From contig NZ_VIWU01000001.1 of the NCBI RefSeq assembly GCF_007994075.1, forward strand, positions 744,001-808,000: a stretch of DNA of 64,000 bases. Direction: 5' to 3'. Shown here one piece after another: positions 16,458-25,415 of the stretch; the first letter of the stretch is position 1, and the number at the start of each line of letters is the position of its first letter. The notes under the pieces were generated by a model. The model had not been told where the DNA came from. It ran no database searches and saw only the letters and a list, made by a program, of their open reading frames with translations. The position numbers and the translations under genes were made by a program. This stretch comes from Pseudonocardia hierapolitana. GTDB taxonomy: Bacteria > Actinomycetota > Actinomycetes > Mycobacteriales > Pseudonocardiaceae.

Positions 16458-17787
16458 GCTGCAAGCGTAGCCGCCTCTTCATCACGGCGCGCACGGTCAG
16501 CACACCTGCCGCCGCGACGCTCTGGGCGCCGAGCCACGCCACCCCGGTGCCGACGACGCCCATGACCGGCATGAGGAACCAGCTCCCGGCGATGACCGCC
16601 GTCGTCACCGCCGCCGGCACCCCGAACAGGATCCGCCCGTCCCGGCGCACGCGCGCGGCCCAGACGGCGGACCAGGTGACGGCGTTCGGGACGGCCGACA
16701 GGACGAGCAACGCCAGCAGCAGGCTGCCCTCGTCGGCGTAGTGGGCGCCGAACAGCGACAGCAGCGGGTACGCCGCCGCCGCGATCACGAGCACGGCCGG
16801 GACGAGCAGCGCCATCGCCTTGCAGATCATGCTGTGGCGGGCCGCCTCGAGCCGGTCGGGGTCGGCGGCGACGTGGGCCACCAGCGACTGCCCCATGCCG
16901 TTGACGACCAGGTAGAGGGCGTAGGCGATCTGCCAGGTGATGCCGTACACCGCGGCGGCCTCCGGGCCGAGGCGGGCGAACACCACGAGCGGGAGCCCGA
17001 AGACCGCGGTGAGCAGGAACACGGTGCCGGCGTAGTCGGCCCGGACGAACGATGCGACGTCCCGCACCGTGACGGCTGCCGGTGCCGGGCCGGCGTCGTC
17101 GGCGCGCCCCTCGGAGCGCGGGAGCACCCGCGCCAGGTAGACGGTGACGATCAGGACGATCACCGCGGTCGCCGCGGCCCAGGAGACGGCCAGCCCGCTC
17201 CACATCCCGAGCGCGGCCGCCCCGCCGAGGAACACGATCTTCAGCACGGAGAACACGAGGTTCTCCACCGGGACGAGGGTGGCCTTCTTGAGCGCGGGCA
17301 GCACGTAGTCCTGGATCACGAACATCGCCCACACCGGCGTGGACAGCGTGAAGAACGCCAGCAGTTCCGACCCGCCGAACGCGGCGTGCAGCTCGGGCGC
17401 CCACCACGAGGCGCCGAGGGCGAACACCGCACCGGCCAGTGCCGCCGCGGCGATGGCGGCGGCGTAGCAGCCCACGACGAGCGCGCGGACGTGGCGGCCC
17501 GCGACGGGTACGAAGCGCAGCAGCGCGTTGCCCAGGTTGAGCTGCGCCGCCGTACCCAGCAGCGTCATCGCCGACAGGGCGGTGCTGTTCACGCCCACGG
17601 TGGCCGGGTCGTACAGCCGGGCGGCCAGGATCCAGAACAGCAGCCCGAGCCCCGAGGTGAGGCCGGAGCTGAGCACGAGCGCCAACCCGTCGCGGTGCTG
17701 CGGGCTTCGCCATCCGCGCAGAAGACCCGACCGCACCTGGGACGCACGGTCACGGGTCGGAACGCGGTGCTCCTGCACGATCGTCAT
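16450..17787 (-). CDS. Polysaccharide/oligosaccharide flippase (MOP superfamily, Wzx-like)
   Basis: About 445 residues with 12-14 predicted membrane helices and no other domain, matching polysaccharide biosynthesis transporters that flip lipid-linked glycans. The ATG of MTIVQEHRVP is chosen because GGAAGGG lies 4 bases upstream; the frame extends further without a credible ribosome-binding site. No glycosyltransferases are nearby, so the cargo is unknown. The stop codon overlaps the start of the trpS leader ORF, so trpS may be partly read through from here. Confidence 0.85.
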   Translation of the reverse strand: MTIVQEHRVPTRDRASQVRSGLLRGWRSPQHRDGLALVLSSGLTSGLGLLFWILAARLYDPATVGVNSTALSAMTLLGTAAQLNLGNALLRFVPVAGRHVRALVVGCYAAAIAAAALAGAVFALGASWWAPELHAAFGGSELLAFFTLSTPVWAMFVIQDYVLPALKKATLVPVENLVFSVLKIVFLGGAAALGMWSGLAVSWAAATAVIVLIVTVYLARVLPRSEGRADDAGPAPAAVTVRDVASFVRADYAGTVFLLTAVFGLPLVVFARLGPEAAAVYGITWQIAYALYLVVNGMGQSLVAHVAADPDRLEAARHSMICKAMALLVPAVLVIAAAAYPLLSLFGAHYADEGSLLLALLVLSAVPNAVTWSAVWAARVRRDGRILFGVPAAVTTAVIAGSWFLMPVMGVVGTGVAWLGAQSVAAAGVLTVRAVMKRRLRLQRA

Positions 17788-17910
17788 GGGCCCTTCCGCT
17801 CGCCGGGTCACCCGAAGCGGCCGCATCGGGTATTGCGCCCACCCTGATGGGTGAGTGCTGTGGCGACGCTGAGAGCAACTCGCGAACTGAGACCACGCTT
17901 AGCGGTGAGA

Positions 17911-17931
17911 CGCCCGTCACAGTGACGGGCG
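17911..17931. terminator. Hairpin terminator after the small membrane protein gene
   Basis: CGCCCGTCA and its exact complement are separated by 3 bases, 9 bases downstream of the stop codon at 17940 (minus strand). Confidence 0.5.
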
Positions 17932-17939
17932 CCCGGTGA

Positions 17940-18131
17940 TCACTCGCGCCGGGCGGCCCGGCGGGCGGCGAACCGAGCGGCCGCGGCGTCCACCACGCGA
18001 TCGGAGAGCACCGCGGTGCCCCAGCACAGCGGCACCAGCACGACGGTGGCGAGCAGGACCTGGAACCCGAACGGGAGCTGCGTGAGCCACAGCTCGACCG
18101 CATCCCACCAGTCCGCCACGGCCCGCAACAC
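17940..18131 (-). CDS. Small membrane protein, unknown function
   Basis: 63 residues from a GTG. One strong membrane helix (VLLATVVLVPLCWGTAVL, about residues 25-42) follows an amphipathic, Trp-rich N-terminus (VADWWDAVELWLTQLPFGF), and the tail is Arg-rich. A hairpin terminator follows. It is divergent from the quinone oxidoreductase gene at 18175, and the two start codons are 43 bases apart. Not assigned to a family. Confidence 0.6.
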   Translation of the reverse strand: MLRAVADWWDAVELWLTQLPFGFQVLLATVVLVPLCWGTAVLSDRVVDAAAARFAARRAARRE

Positions 18132-18174
18132 GACTCACACAGTAGACCCAGGCCGACGGCACTAGATTCGCGCC

Positions 18175-19140
18175 ATGTTCGCCGTCTACGCCGCAGAGCC
18201 CAACGCCGACGCTCCGCTCGACTCGCTCACCGTGGGCGAGCGGCCCGCACCCGAGGTGCCCGACGGCTGGGTGGCCGTGACCGTCACCGCCGCGAGCCTC
18301 AACATGCACGACCTCTGGACCCTGCGCGGGGTCGGGATCAAGCCGGAGCAGTTCCCGATGATCCTCGGGTGTGACGGCGCCGGCACCCTGGATGACGGCA
18401 CCGAGGTCGTCGTCCACTCCGTGATCGGTGACCCGGCATGGGACGGGGACGAGACCCTGGACCCCAAGCGCACGCTGCTCACCGAGAAGCACCAGGGGAC
18501 GTTCGCCGAGACCGTGGTGGTGCCGGCGCGCAACGTCGTGCCGAAGCCGGCCGGCCTGACGCCCGTCCAGGCGTCGGTGATGGGCACCGCGTGGCTCACC
18601 GCCTACCGCATGATCTTCACGAAGTCCGGGCTGAAGCCCGGGCAGACGATGCTCGTGCAGGGCGCCTCCGGCGGGGTGTCGACGGCGCTGGTGCAGCTGG
18701 GCCGGGCCGCGGGGATGCGGGTCTGGGTGACCGGCCGCACGGAGGAGAAGCGGGCGGTCGCCGAGCGGCTCGGAGCCCACGCCACGTTCCCGTCCGGCGA
18801 GCGGCTGCCCGAGCGCGTCGACGCGGTCTTCGAGACGGTCGGTGACGCCACGTGGTCGCACTCGATGCGCGCGCTCAAGCCGGGCGGAGTGATAGTCGTC
18901 TCGGGTTCCACCAGTGGGCCCAACCCCGGAGCCGACCTGCAGCGGCTGTTCTTCCTCCAGCTGCGCGTCGTCGGTTCGACCATGGGAACCCGCCAGGAGC
19001 TCGTTGACCTGCTGCGTTTCGTCGAGAACGCCGGCATCTCGCCCGAGATCGGGCTCGAGCTGACGATGGATCGGGCCGCCGAGGGCTTCCGTGCGATGCT
19101 CGATGGGAACACGTCCGGGAAGATCGTATTCACCCGATGA
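18175..19140 (+). CDS. Zinc-less alcohol dehydrogenase / quinone oxidoreductase (MDR family)
   Basis: 321 residues. The N-terminal half has ASLNMHDLWTLRGVGI and ILGCDGAGTL. The Rossmann half has MLVQGASGGVSTALVQLGRAAGMRVWVTGRTEEKRAVAERLGA. Zinc ligands typical of alcohol dehydrogenases are lacking. The reaction is NAD(P)H-linked oxidation or reduction of an unknown substrate. The stop codon falls 85 bases before a MarR regulator on the same strand, which may respond to the same stress. Confidence 0.86.
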   Translation: MFAVYAAEPNADAPLDSLTVGERPAPEVPDGWVAVTVTAASLNMHDLWTLRGVGIKPEQFPMILGCDGAGTLDDGTEVVVHSVIGDPAWDGDETLDPKRTLLTEKHQGTFAETVVVPARNVVPKPAGLTPVQASVMGTAWLTAYRMIFTKSGLKPGQTMLVQGASGGVSTALVQLGRAAGMRVWVTGRTEEKRAVAERLGAHATFPSGERLPERVDAVFETVGDATWSHSMRALKPGGVIVVSGSTSGPNPGADLQRLFFLQLRVVGSTMGTRQELVDLLRFVENAGISPEIGLELTMDRAAEGFRAMLDGNTSGKIVFTR

Positions 19141-19225
19141 AGCCGTTTATCGCGCTGAATCGTCCACTCGTCTAGCGATTCAGGTTGCTGAGAACCCCTA
19201 TCGGCCCTCTCAGGACGTACAGTGT

Positions 19226-19702
19226 GTGACCGTGTCTGAGCCACCAAGTCGAATGGCGCCGGGGAATGGATACGCCGCCTCGGCGCCGCGGATGACAGGT
19301 CTGGTCGAGCTGCTCGACCGATTGGACCGTGCGGTCGCCACCGCGCTCTCGCCGGTCACGTCGGCCGAGGGTGTGAGCCGCGACGGCTGGCGTGTGCTGT
19401 TGATGCTGGCCCGCGGCGGCGGACGGAGCATGGGCGAGATCGCCTCGCACACCGCTCTGCCGGCGCCGACGGCCACCCGCGTGGTCGACCGCCTCGTCGC
19501 CGCGCAGCTGGCCTACCGGCGCACCGACCCCGTCGATCGCCGGCGCGTGCTCGTCCACCTCGCGGGCGACGGCCGCGCCGTCGTCGAGCGGGTGTGCGGC
19601 CGCGTGGAGCGCCGGGCGGGCGAAGCGCTCGGTCCACCCCACACCCCCGAACGCGCGCAGCTCGCCGAGCTTCTCGAGGCACTGGCGAGCCAGCCCGTCT
19701 GA
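19226..19702 (+). CDS. MarR-family transcriptional regulator
   Basis: About 158 residues. The winged helix spans WRVLLMLARGGGRSMGEIASHTALPAPTATRVVDRLVAAQLAYRRTD with the wing DPVDRRRVLVHL. Two close GTG codons (19226 and 19232) are possible starts; TACAGT lies 7-8 bases upstream, consistent with a leaderless message. MarR proteins act as dimers and often sense phenolic or oxidative signals. The likely target is its own region and the oxidoreductase upstream. The stop is followed by a C-rich run with repeated CCCCCGA, which has no gene. Confidence 0.86.
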   Translation: MTVSEPPSRMAPGNGYAASAPRMTGLVELLDRLDRAVATALSPVTSAEGVSRDGWRVLLMLARGGGRSMGEIASHTALPAPTATRVVDRLVAAQLAYRRTDPVDRRRVLVHLAGDGRAVVERVCGRVERRAGEALGPPHTPERAQLAELLEALASQPV

Positions 19703-19768
19703 CCCCCGAGATCCCCCGACCCCCGACTATCCCCCGACCCCCCGCCCCGACCCCTGAGATCCCCCGAC

Positions 19769-20416
19769 CTACGACCCCAACAGCTCCAACGCCCGATCCA
19801 GCCAGGCCTGGTCTCGCACCCCCATGTACTCCCGGGCCACGGCCACCTCGGGTGCCCGCTCGCGCGCCACGGTGGACGCCGCCATCAGGTCGGCCACGGT
19901 CACACCGTGATCCGGCCGGTCGAGCAGCTCCACCGTGTCGCCGGCGCGCACCAGCCCGGCGCGCTCCACGGCCAGGTACGCCCCTGGCCGACCGGCGGCG
20001 ATGAACCGCTTGACGAGGTCGGGCACCCCGCGGAACCCGGCGAACACCCGGCAGGGCGTGCGGGAGCTGCGCACCTGCAGCACCGCCTCGCCCACCCGCC
20101 AGCGCTCGCCGAGCACCGCGCCGGTGCAGTCGACGCCGGACACGGTGAGGTTCTCGCCCACGCCACCGGGGCGGAACTCCTGCCCGAGCTCGGCCGCCCA
20201 GAACGCGAGGTCCTCGGCCGCGTAGGCGTAGACGGCCTGGTCCGGGCCGCCGTGGTGCTTCGTTTCGCAGATCGTGTCGCCCTGCACGCCGGCGGCCGTG
20301 AGCAGCACGGGGCCGTCGACGGGGCGCTTGTCGATGCCGGTGCGCCCGTCCGGGGCGCGCGTGTCGATGTCGCTGCGCACGTGGGCGACGTTGACCGACT
20401 CGACCCGGCCCGTCAT
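19769..20416 (-). CDS. MOSC-domain protein (YiiM-like)
   Basis: 215 residues. The order RVESVNVAHV, GIDKRPV, GVQGDTICETKHHGGPDQAVYAY, GVGENLTVSGVD, RTPCRVFAGF is the YiiM type of MOSC domain. The cysteine in TPCRVF is the likely sulfur or molybdenum ligand. YiiM-type proteins reduce N-hydroxylated substrates or pass sulfur to metal cofactors. The ATG overlaps the stop of the upstream nitronate monooxygenase-like gene by 4 bases, so the pair is one transcript. Confidence 0.87.
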   Translation of the reverse strand: MTGRVESVNVAHVRSDIDTRAPDGRTGIDKRPVDGPVLLTAAGVQGDTICETKHHGGPDQAVYAYAAEDLAFWAAELGQEFRPGGVGENLTVSGVDCTGAVLGERWRVGEAVLQVRSSRTPCRVFAGFRGVPDLVKRFIAAGRPGAYLAVERAGLVRAGDTVELLDRPDHGVTVADLMAASTVARERAPEVAVAREYMGVRDQAWLDRALELLGS

Positions 20417-21468
20417 CGCGACACGCCCGTCGCAAGGCGCCCCGCGGCCAGCGTCGCGGCCTCGCGCGCCTCCGCGAGGAGCATCGCCACCAGCTCCGCC
20501 GCCGGCAGTGGCCGGACGAGCGGGTAGGCCTGCCCGGCCCAGAGGTTCGTGGTGGCCGGGTCGCCGTGGGCCCTGATCGGTCGTGTCATGTGGTGCACCT
20601 GAGGGTAGGCGGCCGGCGCCGCGGCGGTGTGCTCGTCCAGGAACGGGTTGCGGATGCCGCGCGCCGGGCGCCCCGTGAACGCGCGGGTGATCGCCGTCGC
20701 GGGGACGTCCGGATCGTCGAGCGCGGCGCGGTGTGCGGGCTTCGTGCCGGCCTCCGGGCAGGCCAGGAACGCGGTGCCGAGCTGGGCCGCCACCGCGCCC
20801 GCCGCCAGCGCTGCGGCGACACCGGAGCCGTCGACGATGCCGCCCGTGGCCACCAGCGGCATGTCCACGGCCGCCGCGACGAGCCGCAGCAGCGCGAGCA
20901 GCCCGTACAGCTGCCCGCCCGCCGGATCGGCGGGGTCGTTGGCGAACACACCCCGGTGCGCCCCCGCCTCCATGCCCTGCACGACGAGCCCGTCGACGCC
21001 CACCGCGGCGGCCTGCCGCGCCTCGTCGGGGTTCGTCACCGTGGCGAGCACCTCGCTGCCGACCGCGTGCAGCCGGGACACCGTATCCGGCTCGGGGCAG
21101 CCGAACGTGAACGACACCACCGGCACCGGGTCGGCGAGCAGGAGAGCGAGCTTGTCCGGGTACCCGTCGTCGTCCCACACCGGCTCCCCCGGCTGCAGGC
21201 CAGCGGCGACGAGCCGCTCCCGGTACTCGGCGACCCCGGCGTCACGGCGCTCGCCGGGCAGGAACAGGTTCACGCCGAAGGGGCGCGCACTGCGCCCCCG
21301 GACGGCGGCGATGGCGGCACCGAGCGCACCCGCGTCCAGGTAGCCGCCTGCGAGGAAGCCGAACCCACCTGCCTCGGACACCGCCGCGACCAGGTCGGGG
21401 GTGGTGGGGCCACCGGCCATCGGCGCCAACACGATCGGGGAGTCCAGCGCGGTCAGCACGCGGCTCAC
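20413..21468 (-). CDS. Nitronate monooxygenase-like FMN oxidoreductase
   Basis: 351 residues from the GTG at 21468. TIM-barrel segments of the 2-nitropropane dioxygenase family are clear: SPIVLAPMAGGPTTPDLVAAVSEAGGFGFLAGGY, FGVNLFLPG, VVQGMEAGAHRG, PLVATGGIVDGSG and QLGTAFLACPEAGTKPAHR. The flavin-binding glycines and the GMEAGAHRG motif with its catalytic His are present. These enzymes oxidise alkyl nitronates with oxygen. GATAGC lies just upstream of the GTG, suggesting a leaderless start. Forms an operon with the MOSC gene. Confidence 0.9.
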   Translation of the reverse strand: MSRVLTALDSPIVLAPMAGGPTTPDLVAAVSEAGGFGFLAGGYLDAGALGAAIAAVRGRSARPFGVNLFLPGERRDAGVAEYRERLVAAGLQPGEPVWDDDGYPDKLALLLADPVPVVSFTFGCPEPDTVSRLHAVGSEVLATVTNPDEARQAAAVGVDGLVVQGMEAGAHRGVFANDPADPAGGQLYGLLALLRLVAAAVDMPLVATGGIVDGSGVAAALAAGAVAAQLGTAFLACPEAGTKPAHRAALDDPDVPATAITRAFTGRPARGIRNPFLDEHTAAAPAAYPQVHHMTRPIRAHGDPATTNLWAGQAYPLVRPLPAAELVAMLLAEAREAATLAAGRLATGVSR

Positions 21469-21514
21469 GCTATCCCGGCGGTCGGGGGCCGGCACGCGAG
21501 TTGTGAGCGGCGAG

Positions 21515-21895
21515 TCAGCGGCCGCTGAGGAACGCGTCCGCCGTGGCCTGCCCGGCCGCGGCGTACGGGAAGGCCACGAGCAGCAGCGCGCTGATCGCGA
21601 TGACGAGGAACCGGCGCAGCCAACCGCCGCGGACCACGAGCCACCCCGCGACATAGGCGACCAGGAGCGGCAGGGTGATCGTGAAGAGCGCGGTGAGCTC
21701 GGCGCCGGGATCCTCGGTCACCGGGCCACCGCCGACCGCGGTGAGCACCACGCCGACGGCGACGATCACCACGATGCCTGCCGCGAGCAGCGTCCACCTG
21801 CCTTTCGCCCGCCCGGATAGGACGCCGACGACCAGCACGACGAGCAGCACCGCGCCCGTCACCGCGGGGGCATAGGGCAGGAGGCTCGCGGTCAT
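21515..21895 (-). CDS. Hypothetical four-helix membrane protein
   Basis: 126 residues from MTASLLPYAPAV with four hydrophobic stretches (VTGAVLLVVLVVGVLSG, TLLAAGIVVIVAVGVVLTAV, LFTITLPLLVAYVAGWLVV, FLVIAISALLLVAFPYAAA). No family recognised. Two earlier in-frame starts exist and add polar residues. Divergent from the secreted-protein gene at 21966. Confidence 0.65.
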   Translation of the reverse strand: MTASLLPYAPAVTGAVLLVVLVVGVLSGRAKGRWTLLAAGIVVIVAVGVVLTAVGGGPVTEDPGAELTALFTITLPLLVAYVAGWLVVRGGWLRRFLVIAISALLLVAFPYAAAGQATADAFLSGR

Positions 21896-21965
21896 GCACC
21901 CCATCGTGCCCCCCGACCGGGTCATCCGGGCAGCCGCCGCGCCGGTGGTGATCTAGCGTCGGGGC

Positions 21966-22343
21966 GTGCGCCGTCCCACCGCCGCAGCCGCCCTGCTCAC
22001 CGCGCTCGCGCTGGGCCTGATCGGTCCGCCCGCAACCGCATCGGCTCAGCCGCCGGGCAACGTCGATGTGGCGGGCTGCCTCGACGGGAACTGCACCCTG
22101 CGGATCACCGGCCCGGTGCAGATCCCCCTCGACGGCCGGGCAGGCCCCACCGGGCTCTCGGTGTCGTCGGTCGGGCCCTTCGCGGTGGCGTTCTGGGTGC
22201 ACCGGCCCACCGGCGACGGACTGGGCGTGGTCGGGCCGGCAGGCTCGGTCCGGTTCGGCTCGGAGAAGGGCACGCTGGCCGTGCGGGTGCTCGAGCTCGG
22301 GCCGGACGGTGCGGTCATCGAGCTGAGCACACAGGCCGGTTAG
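21966..22343 (+). CDS. Small secreted protein, unknown function
   Basis: 125 residues. A Sec signal peptide (MRRPTAAAALLTALALGLIG with probable cleavage after ATASA, residue 27) precedes a mature domain of about 98 residues. It has two cysteines (GCLDGNC) and beta-rich sequence. No known family. Export is inferred from the signal peptide only. Confidence 0.65.
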   Translation: MRRPTAAAALLTALALGLIGPPATASAQPPGNVDVAGCLDGNCTLRITGPVQIPLDGRAGPTGLSVSSVGPFAVAFWVHRPTGDGLGVVGPAGSVRFGSEKGTLAVRVLELGPDGAVIELSTQAG

Positions 22344-22401
22344 GGCGCATACCGCGTCCAGCTGCGGGAATGATCGTCACCCCGGAGCGACCGGGACGGG
22401 G

Positions 22402-22830
22402 TCAACCACTGAGTGGGTTGAGCCACCTGAGGCCGGTGAACCGGGCGAAGTCGGTGTCAGCAGAGCACACGCCGACACCGTGCTCGATGGCGAGCGCGGC
22501 GAGGTGGGCGTCGGGGATCATCGAGGAACCGAGGTGGTGCTCGATGATCAGCCGTCCGAGCACGTCCGCATGCCGGTCGGTCGGGTGGGGCACCCATGCG
22601 GCCGGAGCAGCGAGCCATGCGGCGACTCGGGACCATGCTTCGTCCGGCGGCAGCGGCCGCTCGAAAGCCCGGGGGTTGGTCCGGGTCCGCACGAAGGCGA
22701 GCAGCGATGGCCACGGCAGGCCGATGCGAATCGGACCGTTGAGCGCGTCCGTGAGCCACTCGACCGCTGGCCCGTGATGCGGGCTCGATCGGTCCTCGGC
22801 GAAGAGCAGGATGTTCGCGTCAACGATCAC
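22402..22830 (-). CDS. vapC: VapC-type PIN-domain toxin ribonuclease
   Basis: 142 residues, typical VapC length. The acidic PIN residues are in MIVDANILLFA (Asp4), the DEAW region, MIPDAHLAALA and SADTDFARF. VapC toxins are Mg-dependent endoribonucleases, many of which cut tRNA or rRNA. The gene overlaps the antitoxin stop by 4 bases (ATGA), the normal toxin-antitoxin arrangement. RNA target unknown. Confidence 0.9.
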   Translation of the reverse strand: MIVDANILLFAEDRSSPHHGPAVEWLTDALNGPIRIGLPWPSLLAFVRTRTNPRAFERPLPPDEAWSRVAAWLAAPAAWVPHPTDRHADVLGRLIIEHHLGSSMIPDAHLAALAIEHGVGVCSADTDFARFTGLRWLNPLSG

Positions 22831-23060
22831 CGCGAGGGCGGTCCGTCCAACAGATCGAGTGCGTCGGCGACATCGATCAGGTCGATCCTGGCCCCGCCCG
22901 ATGAAGTCTGTTGGGCGAAGCGTGGCTTCGGGATCCCACCGTGCGCCAGCCCGCGCCGGGCCAGCTCGTTGAGAGCCGAGCTGACGCCCATGCCGCGTTC
23001 CTTCCGCAGCTGCTCGACGGCGGCCGCCACATCGTCATCGAGGTTGACCGTCGTCCGCAT
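22827..23060 (-). CDS. vapB: VapB-type antitoxin (ribbon-helix-helix)
   Basis: 77 residues. The N-terminal RRTTVNLDDDVAAAVEQLRKERGMGVSSALNELARRGL pattern is a ribbon-helix-helix DNA-binding fold; the acidic C-terminal tail (IDLIDVADALDLLDG) is the probable toxin-neutralising part. It is the first gene of the pair. A 9-bp inverted repeat upstream is its likely operator. Confidence 0.88.
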   Translation of the reverse strand: MRTTVNLDDDVAAAVEQLRKERGMGVSSALNELARRGLAHGGIPKPRFAQQTSSGGARIDLIDVADALDLLDGPPSR

Positions 23061-23076
23061 GTTCCGAGGATAGCTT

Positions 23077-23102
23077 CGTGATGCGAAGGCCTGCGCATCA
23101 CG
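23077..23102. promoter_or_regulatory. VapBC operator (inverted repeat)
   Basis: CGTGATGCG (23077-23085) and CGCATCACG (23094-23102) form a perfect inverted repeat with an 8-base spacer, 17 bases upstream of vapB. It is AT-richer than its surroundings. VapB proteins usually bind such repeats for autoregulation. Confidence 0.6.
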
Positions 23103-23117
23103 ATGCTATGCGAACTC

Positions 23118-24956
<1,839 letters not shown>

Positions 24957-24983
24957 TCTGTTCCTTCTCGTACGGGGTCCGAC

Positions 24984-25001
24984 CATCGTCCCACGACGAT
25001 G
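24984..25001 (-). terminator. Hairpin between zinc-ribbon gene and lepA
   Basis: CATCGTC and GACGATG with a 4-base loop, flanked by further GGGG/CCCC pairing. It could end the upstream transcript or structure the lepA 5' UTR. Confidence 0.4.
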
Positions 25002-25025
25002 CGGGCCCCGGTCCGAACGGGTGAG

Positions 25026-25244
25026 CTACTCGGCCACCCGCTTCTCCGTGGCGACCTGCCGGGCCTCGTCCTCGTCGGCGACGACCGGGTCGATGTCGCC
25101 GGTGCAGTACTTGCACTTGATGGCGTCGATCGGCACGAACTCCTTGCAGTACGGGCACTCGCGGCTGCCCTCCTCGAGCGGACAACCTCGCCCGCGATGG
25201 CGCCGATGATCGGACCAACGACACTCGGATGCACGGCTCGACAT
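25026..25244 (-). CDS. Small zinc-ribbon protein (possibly frameshifted)
   Basis: 72 residues. A four-cysteine zinc ribbon is clear: CPYCKEFVPIDAIKCKYC, with an acidic tail. The part before residue 27 is Arg-rich and looks out of frame. In an overlapping frame the same DNA reads PSVVGPIIGAIAGEVV, a hydrophobic stretch better suited to an N-terminus. The gene may therefore be a frameshifted membrane-anchored zinc-ribbon protein with its real start near 25270. Function unknown. Confidence 0.55.
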   Translation of the reverse strand: MSSRASECRWSDHRRHRGRGCPLEEGSRECPYCKEFVPIDAIKCKYCTGDIDPVVADEDEARQVATEKRVAE

Positions 25245-25415
25245 GCCTCGCCCGCCGATCGGTGCAGCACACGCGGCCTACCGGCCGATCTCGATCACCG
25301 TGCGTGACCGTCGGGCAACCATCCGTCGGATCTTGGGGCCGGGATGGCAGGCCGCGCCCTTCCACAGCCCTCTGACATGCCACGATGCCGATCTCCGACC
25401 ACCCGGGAGGGAGCG

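Larger units (their letters stand above)
16314..16460 (-). promoter_or_regulatory. Trp-codon leader attenuator of trpS
   Basis: Read on the minus strand this leader has four parts. First, a short ORF with adjacent Trp codons (16419-16457). Second, an 18-base palindrome GGCCGTCCTAGGACGGCC (16412-16429) whose first half touches the second Trp codon and whose centre holds the ORF stop codon. Third, a second copy of GGCCGTCC (16383-16390) inside the 5' arm of a long hairpin. Fourth, the 3' arm of that hairpin. GGACGGCC can therefore pair with the leader ORF or with the terminator arm. A ribosome stalled for Trp would mask the first partner and favour antitermination. Precedent: ribosome-mediated attenuation of an auxiliary trpS in Streptomyces. 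Confidence 0.75.

Noticed and set aside
16314..16460. T-box riboswitch upstream of trpS
   Set aside because: No T-box sequence or specifier-loop structure is visible; Trp codons in a short ORF and alternate hairpins fit ribosome-mediated attenuation better.
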